Positions 24,871 through 37,200 of a stretch of 64,000 nucleotides of DNA are shown here, piece by piece. The notes under the pieces are model-generated. The model saw nothing but the letters and a program-made list of their open reading frames with translations, was not told the DNA's origin and made no database searches. A program made the position numbers and the translations under genes. The stretch is from Cheiracanthium punctorium (taxonomy: Eukaryota > Arthropoda > Arachnida > Araneae > Cheiracanthiidae): contig JAWZYV010011619.1 in the NCBI GenBank assembly GCA_038373885.1, positions 3,038,001 through 3,102,000 on the forward strand, given 5' to 3'. Numbering within the stretch: the first letter of the stretch is position 1; every line of letters starts with the position of its first letter.

Positions 24871-27213
24871 GAATGCCCCCATTAGTATATATATGCATAT
24901 ATAAAATTACATTAAAATTTCATTTGGACAAATTTCCATTGAAAAGGAAAAAAAATGACATAACAAAATTTCGCAACAATGCACTTAATAATATTTTACC
25001 ACTAGGAAATTCATGTTTTTTATAGCATCGAACTATAACTTATTTTATACATACTTTGACAAAAACTGCGGGTTGTTTTACTCGGAAACATTATCCCTTC
25101 AAGCGGAACGCTGTTTCAAGAAAAAACTCAATTTCCCCGCCGAAGTCGTCATCTTACCAAATACATTAATATTCCGTTTCAAAAGAATGAAAAATGCGCG
25201 AAAACTATTACACGAAACAATTTACTATTGAATTTCAGTATTCTTAGTTAAAAGAGGAGTTTTGAATATTCTAGCGTTCACATATTGAAAATAAAAGAGA
25301 ATTTCAATATATTCAATACTGATAAAATGAAGTTAAAAATACTGGCTTACACATTTATGTAACTACGATAAAGCTAATAGTACTTTTGTAGTTATTTCAT
25401 TATTTTTTAATTCTTGAATATTATTATTGAATAAAATTTAAAAATATGTGTTAATTTACTATTAGTGTAATAATTTTGTAAATAAATATTATAAGCCGAT
25501 TGTGTTCAAATGCATATTGGTGTGAATACAGTTTCTATTATACTACACCGGCCATTAAGAAACTTTCATCAATTAATGCAAGCTTTTGTAATAATCTTTT
25601 TTTTAATATTTTTTATGGTAAAAAAACAAAATTTTTAAAGCGAAATTCTATTGAATTTGTGAGTATACGTAATAAATTTAGAGCATTCAATAGCAAATTA
25701 ATGTGGTATGGACTGTTTTGAAATGAGAAAACAAAATTAATTAATTTGATTGATGGGTGTAAAATTATCGGTAATTTATTATTTTAGGAACTCCAACAAT
25801 ACTTTATACAATGAGAAATGATTAATTCACGAGCATGAAAGGAAAAAATAGTTTTATGCCAAAATTATTCATTGAAATTACGAATGTGTCATTTATATTA
25901 TTTATGTTTTACGGTTGTAAATGCGTTTCCATACTCGATTATTATTATTTTTTGTATCTTTAATGACTAATGTTCGCTCGACTTCATGAGAAACCTAGTT
26001 AAAAAAACCATTAATTGAATAACTATCGAAACAGTTCATTATAAATCAGAAAGTTTTTTAGAGTAATGGAAGAATGAAAATCTTACAGCAACAAATGCTT
26101 TTGTAATTTATCATTTACTTACTAGGGGCATATATATTGTACTTCATTAATCTCTAAACTTATTCAGAGAAAGTTCGCCAGCGAAAAGTATCGAAATATA
26201 CATTTAACCTATCATTATTATTATTATTTCCTATATTGTAAGTATTTTCTCATCGTGTTTATATTAGTCCTTAATTTCACGACGTGTACTATCTAGTTTA
26301 ATATTTAAAACTCTTATTTTATTCAGTTTATTATTCTGTGCATTTGATTCAAATTTAGGAGTATAAAAAGGCAATATTTCTTTAAGATTTAGGGTTTCTG
26401 AATGACCGAATTTACATGTGCAGATATTTTTGCATTTATAAAATGTTGCCAAATTTTAATCATATTAATTGTCCCTCCCCCCCCCCCGCTTTCGTCTAGA
26501 TTTTTAACTGAGAGAAAATGCAAAATATGGGGGCATTGCTGGGCGTTTCTAATGAACACTTACGAAAGATCATTTTCTGTACCAAAACTTTAATTATATT
26601 TAAAAATTTAAATTCCTTTCTTTAAAAAATAAATTTTTAGTACTGTGCATAAAGTTTGCATTTATTTTTTAAATCATTTTTAATATTCAAAATTAAAACC
26701 TTTAAATTGAAATATATAAAGTTATTTCTTTTGAATAGAATAAAGCAGAATTTCTAAAATTCGTAAAATTTTCTTGTTTTTATGTATAATTTTGAAGATA
26801 AGTTATTTAAAATATGATGAAATAAGTGAAACAAATAAGTGACCATTAATAAAAATATGTTTTGTTTTATGTAATTGTTTTTTTTTATTATTTAAAGTAT
26901 TTAACAAAGCGAAAATATTTGCATTCGTTGCATTATTTATTATTTTGATTCACCATAATCTTTCCAGTTTTCCCTAAGAGGTAATACAAAATATTTCATT
27001 TAATATTAAGTAGTCTTGAGTGACAACATTCATGATACGAGAAGGCACAGTAAAATATTTCCTTCAGATCTTTAAAATTTGGACACATCTGACGTACCAG
27101 AAAGTCACGCATTTGTTTGACATAACGCACGTGACGTACTGATACGTCTTAGAGTATGAGGGTACAAGAAAATGTTTCATACATGTAAGGTTTTATTTTA
27201 AATTTGTCTATAC
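24871..27213. other. AT-rich non-coding stretch
   Basis: No gene recognised. An 11-C run lies at 26477-26487. Frames of 62-75 codons have no family signature. Confidence 0.55.
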
Positions 27214-27632
27214 AAAATTTTAAGAGGTGATAGGGCACATAATAAGGAATCATAATCACATAGCAATGTGGGGTCGGCAACATCGTCTTCATGCAGCTGT
27301 TAATAATCACTTTGGAAAAAATGCTGAAACAACAGTGCACTTTCCGACCATTGTTCGTCAGAAACTAATGTATTTTTCTCTGAAAACAGAAGACAAAAAT
27401 TCACAGTTTAAAAATTCTATTTTATTTCACGGATGACATTTTTGGAGATGAGCCTATTGTTTATGAAACTTGGTTAAGAAATTAGACGGGCACTTCAATA
27501 CTTTTCCCAAAGTGATTATTACCGGTTAAGTTAAAACTGCGTTTTTGACCCCAGATTGCTGTGTGATTACGATTCCTTATTGTGTGCCCTATCACCCCTT
27601 AAAGTTTTGCCCAAGAGTTTAGATTCACCCTG
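27214..27632 (+). mobile_element. inverted-repeat DNA element (MITE-like)
   Basis: The left arm from 27214 (AAAATTTTAAGAGGTGATAG, then GGCACATAATAAGGAATCAT) is mirrored by the right arm ending near 27609. The mirror image continues inward through GTGGGGTC and a TAATAATCACTTTGG block, giving arms of about 100-125 bp with small gaps. The right end continues to CACCCTG|TA (27632), a Tc1/mariner-style end. The corresponding left tip is diverged or missing. The 69-codon frame inside is not recognised. Confidence 0.65.
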
Positions 27633-27939
27633 TATATGTCATTTTTAAATTTTCTGTATTTTCTGGTGCATGCTTAGGGATTTTTCCTCGTTTATACTTA
27701 ATACATTAAAAGTAATCTTCATTCAATATAGAATCTATTTTTCATTGTAAAGGCTGAGTCATTCAATTAAGTGTGTTCCAAATGAAAGTAAATAAATAAA
27801 ATGAACGTGACAAAAGGGCTAGATCAAAACTTTTTTAGTACAGCTACAATATCATTATGTGTCCATATTTCGTTCTTGCAAAATTTTTTAACAGAGGTAG
27901 GGGAGAAAAAGCTCACTTTCAAGGCCATTTTTTAATATA

Positions 27940-29006
27940 CCGGTTGATTCAAAACAGATTTTAAGGTGATTATTTTTTAAATTAAAAGTACCTTTCAGAT
28001 ATGGCTTTTTTACTGGGGGTTGTATACATATTAAAATGCGAAATTTAATTTTTATGCTGTCCCTCCTTTCCTACCCTTTATATTTAGAAGAATGTTGCTC
28101 ATTGATTGAAAACAAATTCCGTGTTTCCAAGTGAAATAGCTTGCGAGAAAAGTAATTTTGAAAATGATGACTTATACCACTTTACCTACTGTATTGTCGC
28201 CAGTTTTCAGATAAAAAAATCTTTGCTTTAGTGGACCCACTATGAGTTGATAAAAGATAAATAATGATTCCATTGTTGTAAAAGCAATTAAACACGCTCA
28301 AATGTGGGAAACTTACAGGTACAGTTTTACCTAAAATGATCGATACTGCTTTATGAAATTAGCGATAATTTAGTCTTTTAGGAGGGTCATCCACTAATTA
28401 CATCACGCTTCTAGAGAAGGAATTTTAAAATGTAAAAGAGAATAACAAAATAAAGTCGTAGGTTACTATGGTGTGGTAACTTTCACTAAAAACTGCCAAA
28501 CATGCTTTACAGGTAAATCTAGCTAAATGAGAATTTGAGAAGTCAACTGTTTCTATCGAGTGACTATTAACATAAATTAACGTCAGTTGAAAAGTAATTA
28601 CATTTATCTCACTTTGGAGACATTCCCTTATTGCTTAGCGACAAATGCAAAATTTTCAAATTTATATATCTCGGAAACTATTTCACGTTGAGACACGGGA
28701 TTTTTTTAAATTAATTTTCTCAGGCAAAGAGCAAAATTCTTCTAAATATAAAGGGTAGGAAAAGAGGGACCGTATAAATATTAAATTTCGTATTTTAATA
28801 TGGATACAACTCCCAGTAAAAAAAAAAAAAAACGCCATATCTGAAAGCTACTCGAAATAACGAACTTTTCTAATTGGAAGTATGTTTCGATGACTTTCGA
28901 TTCATATGCTATTCATATTCGATGCGATGACTTTCGATTCATATTCGATGACATTCGATGAATGTTTAAAAAATAATTGCCTTAACATCGATTTTGAATC
29001 ACCCGG
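27940..29006 (+). mobile_element. TA-flanked inverted-repeat transposon, about 1.07 kb
   Basis: The ends are CCGGTTGATTCAAAA and TTTTGAATCACCCGG with TA at 27938-27939 and 29007-29008. Subterminal inverted repeats run for about 170-200 bp, including ATATGGC..TTTTTTACTGGG against CCCAGTAAAAAA..GCCATAT and CCTACCCTTTATATTTAGAA against TTCTAAATATAAAGGGTAGG. The middle has no recognisable transposase. It is a non-autonomous Tc1/mariner-type element by ends and TA target (inference). Confidence 0.75.
28888..28965 (+). repeat. short tandem repeat of CGATGACTTTCGATTCATAT type
   Basis: The word GATGACTTTCGATTCATA occurs twice, with further partial copies ending CGATGACATTCGATGAATG, inside the right arm of the transposon above. 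The left arm lacks it, so it is a local expansion. Confidence 0.75.
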
Positions 29007-30639
29007 TATATAGCACAGTATAGAAACATTAAATGTTTATGTTTATTTTACGCATGTATTATCCAATATATGCAGCTTAAATAGACTGTTTCTATTTTTG
29101 CCCCACCATGGTTAAATGAATAAGACACTAGTCCTGATTTCTGGCGTACCGCGCGGCTACCGATCTAACGGTCTGGAGTTTTGGGCGGTTTTTTCCAGAT
29201 GTAACGAGAATATGCGTAAGAACACCTAAAAATGTCCACCGACAAAGGCACCTTCTCCCCAGGTAGTTACCTCTCGTGCATACTTTCACTAAACTTTTAC
29301 CGTCTGAACTGAGATCCAGAGATATTTTAAAAATAGTTTTCTGCATTTTTTGTCTTCTAATACACTAGTTAAAGGTTATTAGTCATTTAAATGGAGAAAA
29401 GAAATATTATATCACAACTTTCACTGTGTCCCAATTGGGAGTGTGGGTTGTTTCTGACTATACTTTTACAGTGCTTTCGAAATAACGGAATATACTAAGC
29501 TAAGTTTAAATAATAAATGAAATATTAAGAATCAAAAAAAGATTTATTTTTAAATTTAAATAAAGATATGAATTAAGTTTGAAGGGGGGAAGGTGTATCA
29601 AGATAGTTTTGTAAAAACTGTGTGAAAATGCCTATTTTCATGATATTTTGTAGAGTTCGTCAGTAATGATAAAAAGAAGACTTCTATTTTAAAAAATCAA
29701 ACCATCTTTTCTTTTTTATCTGCTAATTTGTTTCAAGTTAATATTGGTAAAATTTGATTTTTGAATCCATTTTTAATTTGATGTTGCCAATCCGGAACAT
29801 TGGCCTGTAAAAGTTAACCTTTTATAAAATACAAAATTTTCTATTGAATCATCAAAAATAGATCCACAGCTCAAGTGAAATTTATGGAACGTCAAACGCA
29901 AGTAAAATATCCCTTTGAGATTTGTATAAATTTCTAACGTTCAGAAAATTTTTATTTGACTTAAATACGGCCGGTTTTATAAAAACGAGACTTATATCGC
30001 TGTAAAAAATATAAATGTGCTTGTTAAAATTATACTAAACTCACCCGTTCAGTAACTAATTCATTTGGAGTATTTTAACTAACGTTAAGAAAAGTCCTGA
30101 TTTTTCTTTTTTTTCTGTATATAGGAAGTATAAATGATTTGTCGTCCAAAAATAGAAACTGAGTTGTTGGTTTACACAGAAATTATATAAATTTATTTGT
30201 ATTAGGGAAATTTGCTTTGATTAATAAGCTCATTCCATGTTTCCTTAAAGAAGAGTTAAGATTTAACATCGCACATTGGCGTTTGATTCAGATGTAGAAT
30301 AATAGTAAAGATGTTTTCGTTTCTGGTCAAATTAGGCTTGCTCTGTAAGACATGAGTTGGTATGACAGTAAATCAAACTGCATCTTCAATTTTTATTTTA
30401 CAATTCCAATATTTTCGAATTTTTGCCAAATAAATAGAAATTTTAAAAGAATGAAAATAATTTTGATTTAAAATTCTTTTACGTATTCAGAAATTATCTC
30501 AATCACTACAATTACAATGCTATCTATCCAAAATGTAACACCAGAAAGGAACGAAATATCCCAACACACTTTATTTGGGATATAAGACACTGTGCAAAGA
30601 TCAAATGATTGAAAATACGATCCGTTTTGAAGTGAGGGA
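29007..30639. other. AT-rich non-coding stretch with one GC-richer island
   Basis: A GC-richer patch at about 29128-29300 (GTACCGCGCGGCTACCGATC) could be a decayed tRNA-SINE on the minus strand. I could not place A and B boxes. The rest is featureless. Confidence 0.4.
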
Positions 30640-31620
30640 GATGATGACATCATTATTGAGTGTTGCCGCCATTGCTGGCTATAACCGCTGCTACAGGGCT
30701 CGGCATTGAATCAAGGAGACTTTGAATGTGCTGCTTCCACAGATTGCCAAAGTTGACCTGTTCTAGTAGGTGGTGCTGTATCCTGGACAAGTCGTTCTGC
30801 AACCATCCACCCGACGCTAACGATAGGCCACAGTTCGGGAGAACAAGAGTCCAAGCAGTGCAATCTGATGGGCGGCAGGAGATGCTGTGTGCCACATCTG
30901 GTAGTGGATTATCCTATTGGAATAAGACCAATCTCTGATGTACAGGAATGTAGATCTGTACATCAGAGCTTGTACAGGAATGGTATTAAACACCACCCAA
31001 AACCATAATACCTACGTTTTGGTCCTACGGGTGTAGGACCAATAGGACCACACTGTCGTTGTAGGCTGAAGCGGGATTCTTCAGTGAAAGCAATGTCGTT
31101 CCATTAGTCTGTCCTTGTCCGCCATTAGTCCCATCGTTGCCCGTGCAAACGCCTGTGGTTTTGAGTCAACAGTAAACGCAGCAATGGATGCCTTGCAGAC
31201 ATTCCGCTCCGCAGGAAATGACATGCCATGGTACGTGCAGACTCCAATTATTGCGCAACAGACCGTGATGTGGCAGAACGTTACGTCACTGCAGTGCGCA
31301 CAATATGCCTGCCATCATGTGTAGCGGTGCGGCGAGGTGGGTGCAATCGGTCCCGTCGGTCCATCGTTCCCTCTTGTATCTAGCAATTACAGATCTGCAC
31401 CAAAGTTGCGTCGTTCCGTCCGATAAGATCACCGATTTCTCTAAAGAATAATTCGGAATTTCACTAGGCCACTCTTTTTTCTATCCCATTGCGAAATGTG
31501 CTGGAAAGACGCTCGTTTTCTTCCACGAGGCATACCGAAGCTGTTTACGTAAAACCATTCTAGTACTGCAAAACAGCTTACTTTTCCCCCTTTATATAGT
31601 GCTTGCAGGTGGCGCTATAG
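30640..31620 (-). pseudogene. Tc1-like (Tcb1-type) transposase pseudogene
   Basis: Reading the minus strand leftward from about 31560 gives, in several frames, the order of a Tc1-type transposase. First comes an HTH region with YKREGTMDRRDR (the family's W..G...RR.GS segment), then a degraded DE-RFSLQRQCG (the second catalytic Asp region), then YYGFGW, and finally HIQSLLDSMPSPVAAVIASN and GGNTQ at 30653-30725, the very typical C-terminal end (…SMPRRV.AVI.A.GG.T.Y). Frameshifts and stops interrupt it, so it is dead. The GC content is clearly above the surroundings. The right side holds AGGTGGCGC at 31607-31615. Confidence 0.7.
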
Positions 31621-31639
31621 GCACCCGTGATTTTCATCT

Positions 31640-32722
31640 GCACGGAAATCTACATCACTTGCATATCGCATCGCTGCAAACACATAGTGCAAATTTCACT
31701 TCATTTGGATGCTTCCTTGTTGGTGATGCAGTTTGGATGGAGAGCAGTTTATATGTTCATTAGGATATATAAAAATTTTATTTTGTATATTTTTCTTAAT
31801 TTTAGAACTAAATACACATCGTATGGATATAATTTAAATGCCTAGCTAGTTTGTATATGTATTTAATCTTATCTTGTGCAAATGAGAAATTTCACACATC
31901 TAAATAAATACGGATAAACACTTTAAAACATATAAATTATGAGCGAAGAACTTGAAAAGGAATGTCGTTGGAGTCATATATATAATTAAATATCAAGAGT
32001 AACGGTTAGAATGTTTTATACAAAGCCGAACTCTTTTATTCAATTAACATTTTAAAATTAAACATTACCAGAAACTGTTTCAGTAAATAGCATTTCATTA
32101 TTCTATAGGTTCAGTTTCTTGCTTGCCTTGCATCATTAGAGTAGGAAAGATAAATTGCTGATTTCGGAATTCTTGAGTGCGTTTGAATTACAAAGGAATG
32201 GAAATTTAGGGCGAAATCTATGCATAATAGCTAAGGTATTGATGCTGATACTTCAAAGTACCTTTGCGCTGCAAAAAACAATCCAATTTACTTTTGTTCA
32301 TCAGTCAAGCGACAACATGCACATCGATAAAGTTGTAAAACCGGCAGAATTTGCATAAAGTATCGATCAAACATGCATCGCGTACCTCCTATTCCCGTTA
32401 AAATGCATAGAAATATATGCATATCGCTTTCTTTCCATAAAATGCCCGTACACGAAAAATATTTTTCTCGGATTCGTATTTCTTTTATTGCGAGCAAAGT
32501 GTAAACATTTCAAATTCAATAATTTTTCTTTTTTCTTTTCTTTTTCAGACAGGAATCTTTTTGACAATCACAAACACTTTCATTTGTCGTTTGCAAAACG
32601 TTCACTTTTGATCTTCGATAGTTTCTTTCATAAGAAAATCTGAAATAACAAAAAAACGGTTTAGAATAAACCGAAAAAATTGTGAAGGATGGAAATTTGG
32701 TAACACAATGTATAACTTTGTA

Positions 32723-32780
<58 letters not shown>

Positions 32781-33053
32781 AATCCCCTAAGCAGGAAATA
32801 GCTATAAGGAACATGAAAGTTTTGAGAATAAGGCCATTTTAAAGTAGAAAAACTATTTTAGATTTATGTACAGCCAGCCTACCGTACAAAAAATAAATAA
32901 ATAAAAATCAAAAAGATATTTTGAGCCCTAAATGTTACAGAACAGAAGGTATTTACTCTTTATGTTTCAATGTTTTTCACTTTCTGTATAAAGCTTGAAT
33001 TTTTGATTTAGCTCTAAAATTTTCTCTACAAGCAATTATTTTTTTTTTGATTA
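31640..33053. other. AT-rich non-coding stretch
   Basis: No gene recognised. Contains the (AT)n tract listed separately. Confidence 0.55.
32725..32774. repeat. (AT)n microsatellite, about 25 units
   Basis: An uninterrupted AT dinucleotide run. The opposite-strand frame rich in Tyr-Ile is its translation artefact. Confidence 0.97.
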
Positions 33054-34232
33054 CTAGCTGCGTGCCCGTTCTTCACACGGTAGGAAACGAAAAATTTCCT
33101 CACATCTGTAATTGGAATTAATTCCAGTGACGTGGAATCTAGAAAAAGCAAAATTATTTCACTCTTGACTTATAATTTGCGTCATATATGTAATAACCTG
33201 AGATCATTGCAATATAATGACACAAACACAAAAAAAACTATGTCAGCGTCATTCTGTATCAAAAAAGTGAAAATGGACCGTTTGCAGTGAACTTCTCACT
33301 ACCAAAATGTCTTATTTCCTCAGACATGCTGTCTTTTAGGTTCACGTTTTAGCGTTAAATACCTCGGACACTACATGAAATGGACATTTTTTTTTAATTT
33401 TAAAAATACGTCACCCTCTCTTGCAACCCTTTACAAAAAGAAAAGAGAAGAGATAAGACTGCGCTATTTATAAAGGCTTTAAAATTGTTTTTCTAGATTA
33501 TGCAGTTTAATTTTTCTTCTCACAAATAAATCCAGTATTTATAAAAGGAAATCGAGCCAAGCAAAGAAATGGTCTGCTGGCGGGACCCGTTTTTATTTAT
33601 TTTTTTCAACTGGCAATTTTAATCATTGTTACTGTCTCCAAGACAACCAAACTGCCAAATATTATACCAAAATTTTTAAGCAGATGCTATTGAAATGAAA
33701 ATCCTTCTTTAGTTAAAAATTCGTAAAAAATCTCCTAATTTATATTTTCCTCTGGCTTCTCTTTTAAAAGAGGCGAAATGTATGCTCCGTCATTTGACAA
33801 AATATAAAAAAGTTATGACGGATAGACTTCAAGATGCAGCAGTTTTAAAAATATTTTACGAAAGTCAGCGTCAAATTTAATTTTATTTGAAAAATTCCCA
33901 AAAATCTGCAAATTATGTTACACAGTCCGAACAAATAGTTTTTAAAAGAAAATTTTCTCCTCTATACGATGATGTAAATATCGTTTTCTTGCGAGCGCAA
34001 TTACCGGCGTTATGATGTATTACGCAAAAAAAATCGCTAAAAATCGGACAAAACATAAAATAAAACATTTTTTAATTCGAATTTCGAAAAAATCGCTTCG
34101 AGGTGTGTCGAGACCCGTCTTGGAGAATTTCCGTACAAAATTTGGTAGGTCTACGATCACCCGTTTCGGAGCTACGCGAGACACAGACAGACAGACAAAC
34201 GGACAGTTTACACTCTGTTTTATTTATATAGA
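33054..34232 (-). mobile_element. non-autonomous Helitron, family B, copy 2 (reversed)
   Basis: On the minus strand it starts TCTATATAAATAAAACAG preceded by A and ends GCAGCTAG followed by T, matching the Helitron A|T rule. Near the 3' end the minus strand has CCGT-GTGAAGA-ACGG, a short hairpin, followed by about a dozen nt to CTAG. The interior 33600-33860 is the inverse of 7310-7590 in copy 1, including the GACAGTAACAATGATTAAAA block. It is about half the length of copy 1, so the two are different deletion derivatives. No helicase frame is present. Confidence 0.8.
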
Positions 34233-34590
34233 TTCGATTTTCTGAGTCTCTATTATCTCAGATTGTATTTTGATTAAAAGTTAGCGATTGAGGAACGCCC
34301 TTATTTAGCTCTCGTATAAGAATTCTGATTATGAAAATGGGCAAAGTGGTAAAAAAAATACATAGTTTAAGAATTGATTTTAACTATATTCCTTTTTATG
34401 TTGTGAATAGAAAATAACTATTAATTTGAGCCATGTTCATTTCAGAAATAAATTTTACTTGCAAAATTGTAAATAACTCTCGGTTAATTTCCACCAAAAG
34501 TGTTTTAAATATATTCGTTTTTGATAACATACGTATGTTCCACAAACTAGTGAAGATGATATTACAAGAAATTAACTGGTAATGTAGAAG
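34233..34590. other. AT-rich non-coding stretch
   Basis: Nothing recognised. Confidence 0.5.
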
Positions 34591-34599
34591 CCGTCCTGA

Positions 34600-34765
34600 T
34601 TCTGTAGGGTATAAAGAAACATTCTATTATACCAGAGGCCTGGGATCAATTCCCTGCATGGACTTAGGTGTCATTCATAAGAGGTAACGCTGGTCCAATT
34701 ATTAGGTACCGACATCATAAAGTGACCCTTAATTTCGGCCTTAGTTATGGTCAAACACTATAAAC
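34600..34765 (+). repeat. SINE-like repeat, copy 2
   Basis: GGCCTGGGATCAATTCCCTGC (B-box-like) is followed by ATTAGGTACCGACATCATAA, GTGACCC and GGCCTTAGTTATGGTCAAA, the same block order as at 5.74-5.84 kb. This supports one dispersed family; the tRNA origin is inferred. Confidence 0.5.
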
Positions 34766-34779
34766 GGCAAATGCCCGCC

Positions 34780-35520
34780 ATTGGGCAAAAACATTCAATG
34801 TAACGAAATTGTTTTAGGTATCTGACATTTACTTTTCCGTGATTAATATTATTTCCTTATCTAAGCTTTTTAAAGAGGATAATTTAACAAACGATTGTTT
34901 AAAAGGATTACTGAAATCCTTTTTGAACTTATATTTTCAAAGCAGCCGACGAATCATTCCTATAACGTGTGTAAACTTACTCCGTTGTTTCACTTTAGAA
35001 GAAAGCATTCACTCAGAAACACCTGAATTGTTCATAACAAATGAAATGTTATTACTATCGTAGGACAGTAACTGTAAGAACAGAAATATGTATAGTGCTT
35101 TGATTTAATTATTTTTAATTCAGTTATGGATATTTCATTACTGTCGTGAAGAAAACACATCTTAGAATACCAAGGAATGCTATTTAGAAAAGCTCATTTA
35201 CAATTCTAAAATATATTGAGTGTTGTGAATAGTTAAAAGAGATAAAGTTCTAATGGAAATCTCATAAATAACTACCTTTCACCAAAAATTACTTTGAGAG
35301 CTCAATATTAAGTGAATACCAAACTTTATAACGAAATTATGACCGAAATTATAGCTTTGCATCACTCCTAATATACACTCTATATGGGATGAAATTTTTA
35401 CTTATATGACAGTACTTATAAGTACTATCATTGGTAAATATAATCTTCAACTTTATACCAAAATAGTTCTTTCGAAGCCGAGCCTATCGGTGAGTTTCTG
35501 AACTGATATGATAGGGATAG
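34780..35520. other. AT-rich non-coding stretch
   Basis: Nothing recognised. The 74-codon frame at 34839 has no signature. Confidence 0.5.
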
Positions 35521-35880
35521 CTGTTCTGATAAACTGCAGTTTTCTTTTGTGTAGGGTTATGTGACGTCATACTTTTGAATTTCAGAAACTAGTTGGTAAC
35601 CATTATCACTCGTTGAAAAGTACTGTCTCAAAAATCGTGGCATCATATTTTAAGAAAATTTGAACAAAGCGAAAGTAAAACCTTAGGAAATAATCAAGGT
35701 TGTTCTGATAAACTACAGTTTTCTTTTGAGTAGGGTTATGTGACGTCATACTTTTGAAATTCAGAAACTAGTTGGTAACCATTATCACTCGTTGAAAAGC
35801 ACTGTCTCCAAAATCGTGGCGTCATATTTTAATCAAATTTGCACAAAGCGAAAGTAAAAACCTTTGGAAATAATCAAGTT
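35521..35880 (+). repeat. tandem duplication, about 180-bp unit, two copies
   Basis: TGTTCTGATAAACT[G/A]CAG starts at about 35522 and 35701. Both units continue through GGGTTATGTGACGTCATAC, CTAGTTGGTAACCATTATCA and CAAAGCGAAAGTAAAA with only scattered differences. Each unit has a perfect TGACGTCA palindrome (CRE-type octamer), so the duplication also doubles that site. Confidence 0.9.
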
Positions 35881-37200
35881 TTATTTTCATATTTTAAAAC
35901 ATATTCTTTCCATGATGGTAATCAAATAATACTTCAAAGTTTTAAAAATAAATGCATTATCAACTATGATAAATATTTATTATCCATTAAAACTAAAAGA
36001 AAACAAAGAAAACGAAATAAACCATTTTTATGTACTTGTATAGTAGTTATTTGTTAGCAAATAGCATTTCTTCATTTAATGGAATCTCAATAACACTAGA
36101 CTGCACAAAAGACTCTTCCTGAATAAACATAAAAAAGTTTTTCCACATACTTTGAAAATAGTTAATGAAACATTTTGTTCATTTTTCTTTTAGCGAATTT
36201 AACTGATGATAGAAAAATTCCATTAAATAAATAAAGGCATGCAATTTGCCTGTATTTTATTCTCATAATGGGGTTTTACTTCTTACTGTGGTATTAATAA
36301 TAGGAAGAAAATTTTCCTTGAATTATTACAAATATATGGATAAGTATACTTTTAAACCGCTTGATTTTATTGCATAGCATAATGTTGAAACTAAGCAATA
36401 CTTCTTATTTTCACGTTTAAGTAAATGCCATTAAATATATTTTTTTCTTGGTAAAAAAGGTGTATTCATGTTTCGATTTCACAAAAAAAGAAACAAAAAA
36501 TTTTCAAACTTAGTTGTAAGACACTAAAATTAAAGTGATTAATATAAATAATATTTAAGTTGAATTCAAAAAACATGAAAAGTCCTAAACAAACTGGGTT
36601 TTTCATGTTCGTTTAGAAATTTACATTAAATAGTATCATAGTATTATGATCATGCTTTTCTAGATAGTACAGAGCAGTTGTTTTTTATATATTTAAAAAT
36701 ATTTCAAAGAGGAAAAAAGCCTTTCTCTCTGTGTATTACAAGGACTACAAATTCTTGCTTTTTTAAATGGAAATGCGTCTTACGAATTTTCAAAGCAACA
36801 AAATAACAACTGAATAAGTAAATTTTTATAGTTCTATTCACTCGATTTCACTGGTATAAATGAGCATTATATGTTATTTTAACAAGCGAAATAATAAATT
36901 AGCCGATAATTTTTTTTTCAAAATACTCAATCATTATGACTAATTACTATAGTAATTTGTCCATAGTACGTTCATTTGATTTATACCCATAATAAAATTT
37001 TCTAAAATGTTTATTTTTCTAAAGTTTGGAATTTTAATTAATACAGAACTGTTATCAGTGTTTGTACGAGTCCTGAATTTGCTAAAATTCCCAACTTCTG
37101 AAAAACTGTCCTAATATGTCCTTCTATTTGAGATACTTGAGAGAACTTCTGTCTGCAGTTCATATAAAACGGGGCCACTTTTAAAATAGCAGAGCCTTTT
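35881..37200. other. AT-rich non-coding stretch
   Basis: No gene recognised. Confidence 0.5.

Noticed and set aside
31842..31852. GCCTAGCTAGT as a possible Helitron terminus
   Set aside because: No GC-rich hairpin upstream and no homology to the other Helitron copies.
32602..32814. 70-codon frame with Tyr-Ile repeats
   Set aside because: Translation of the (AT)n microsatellite.
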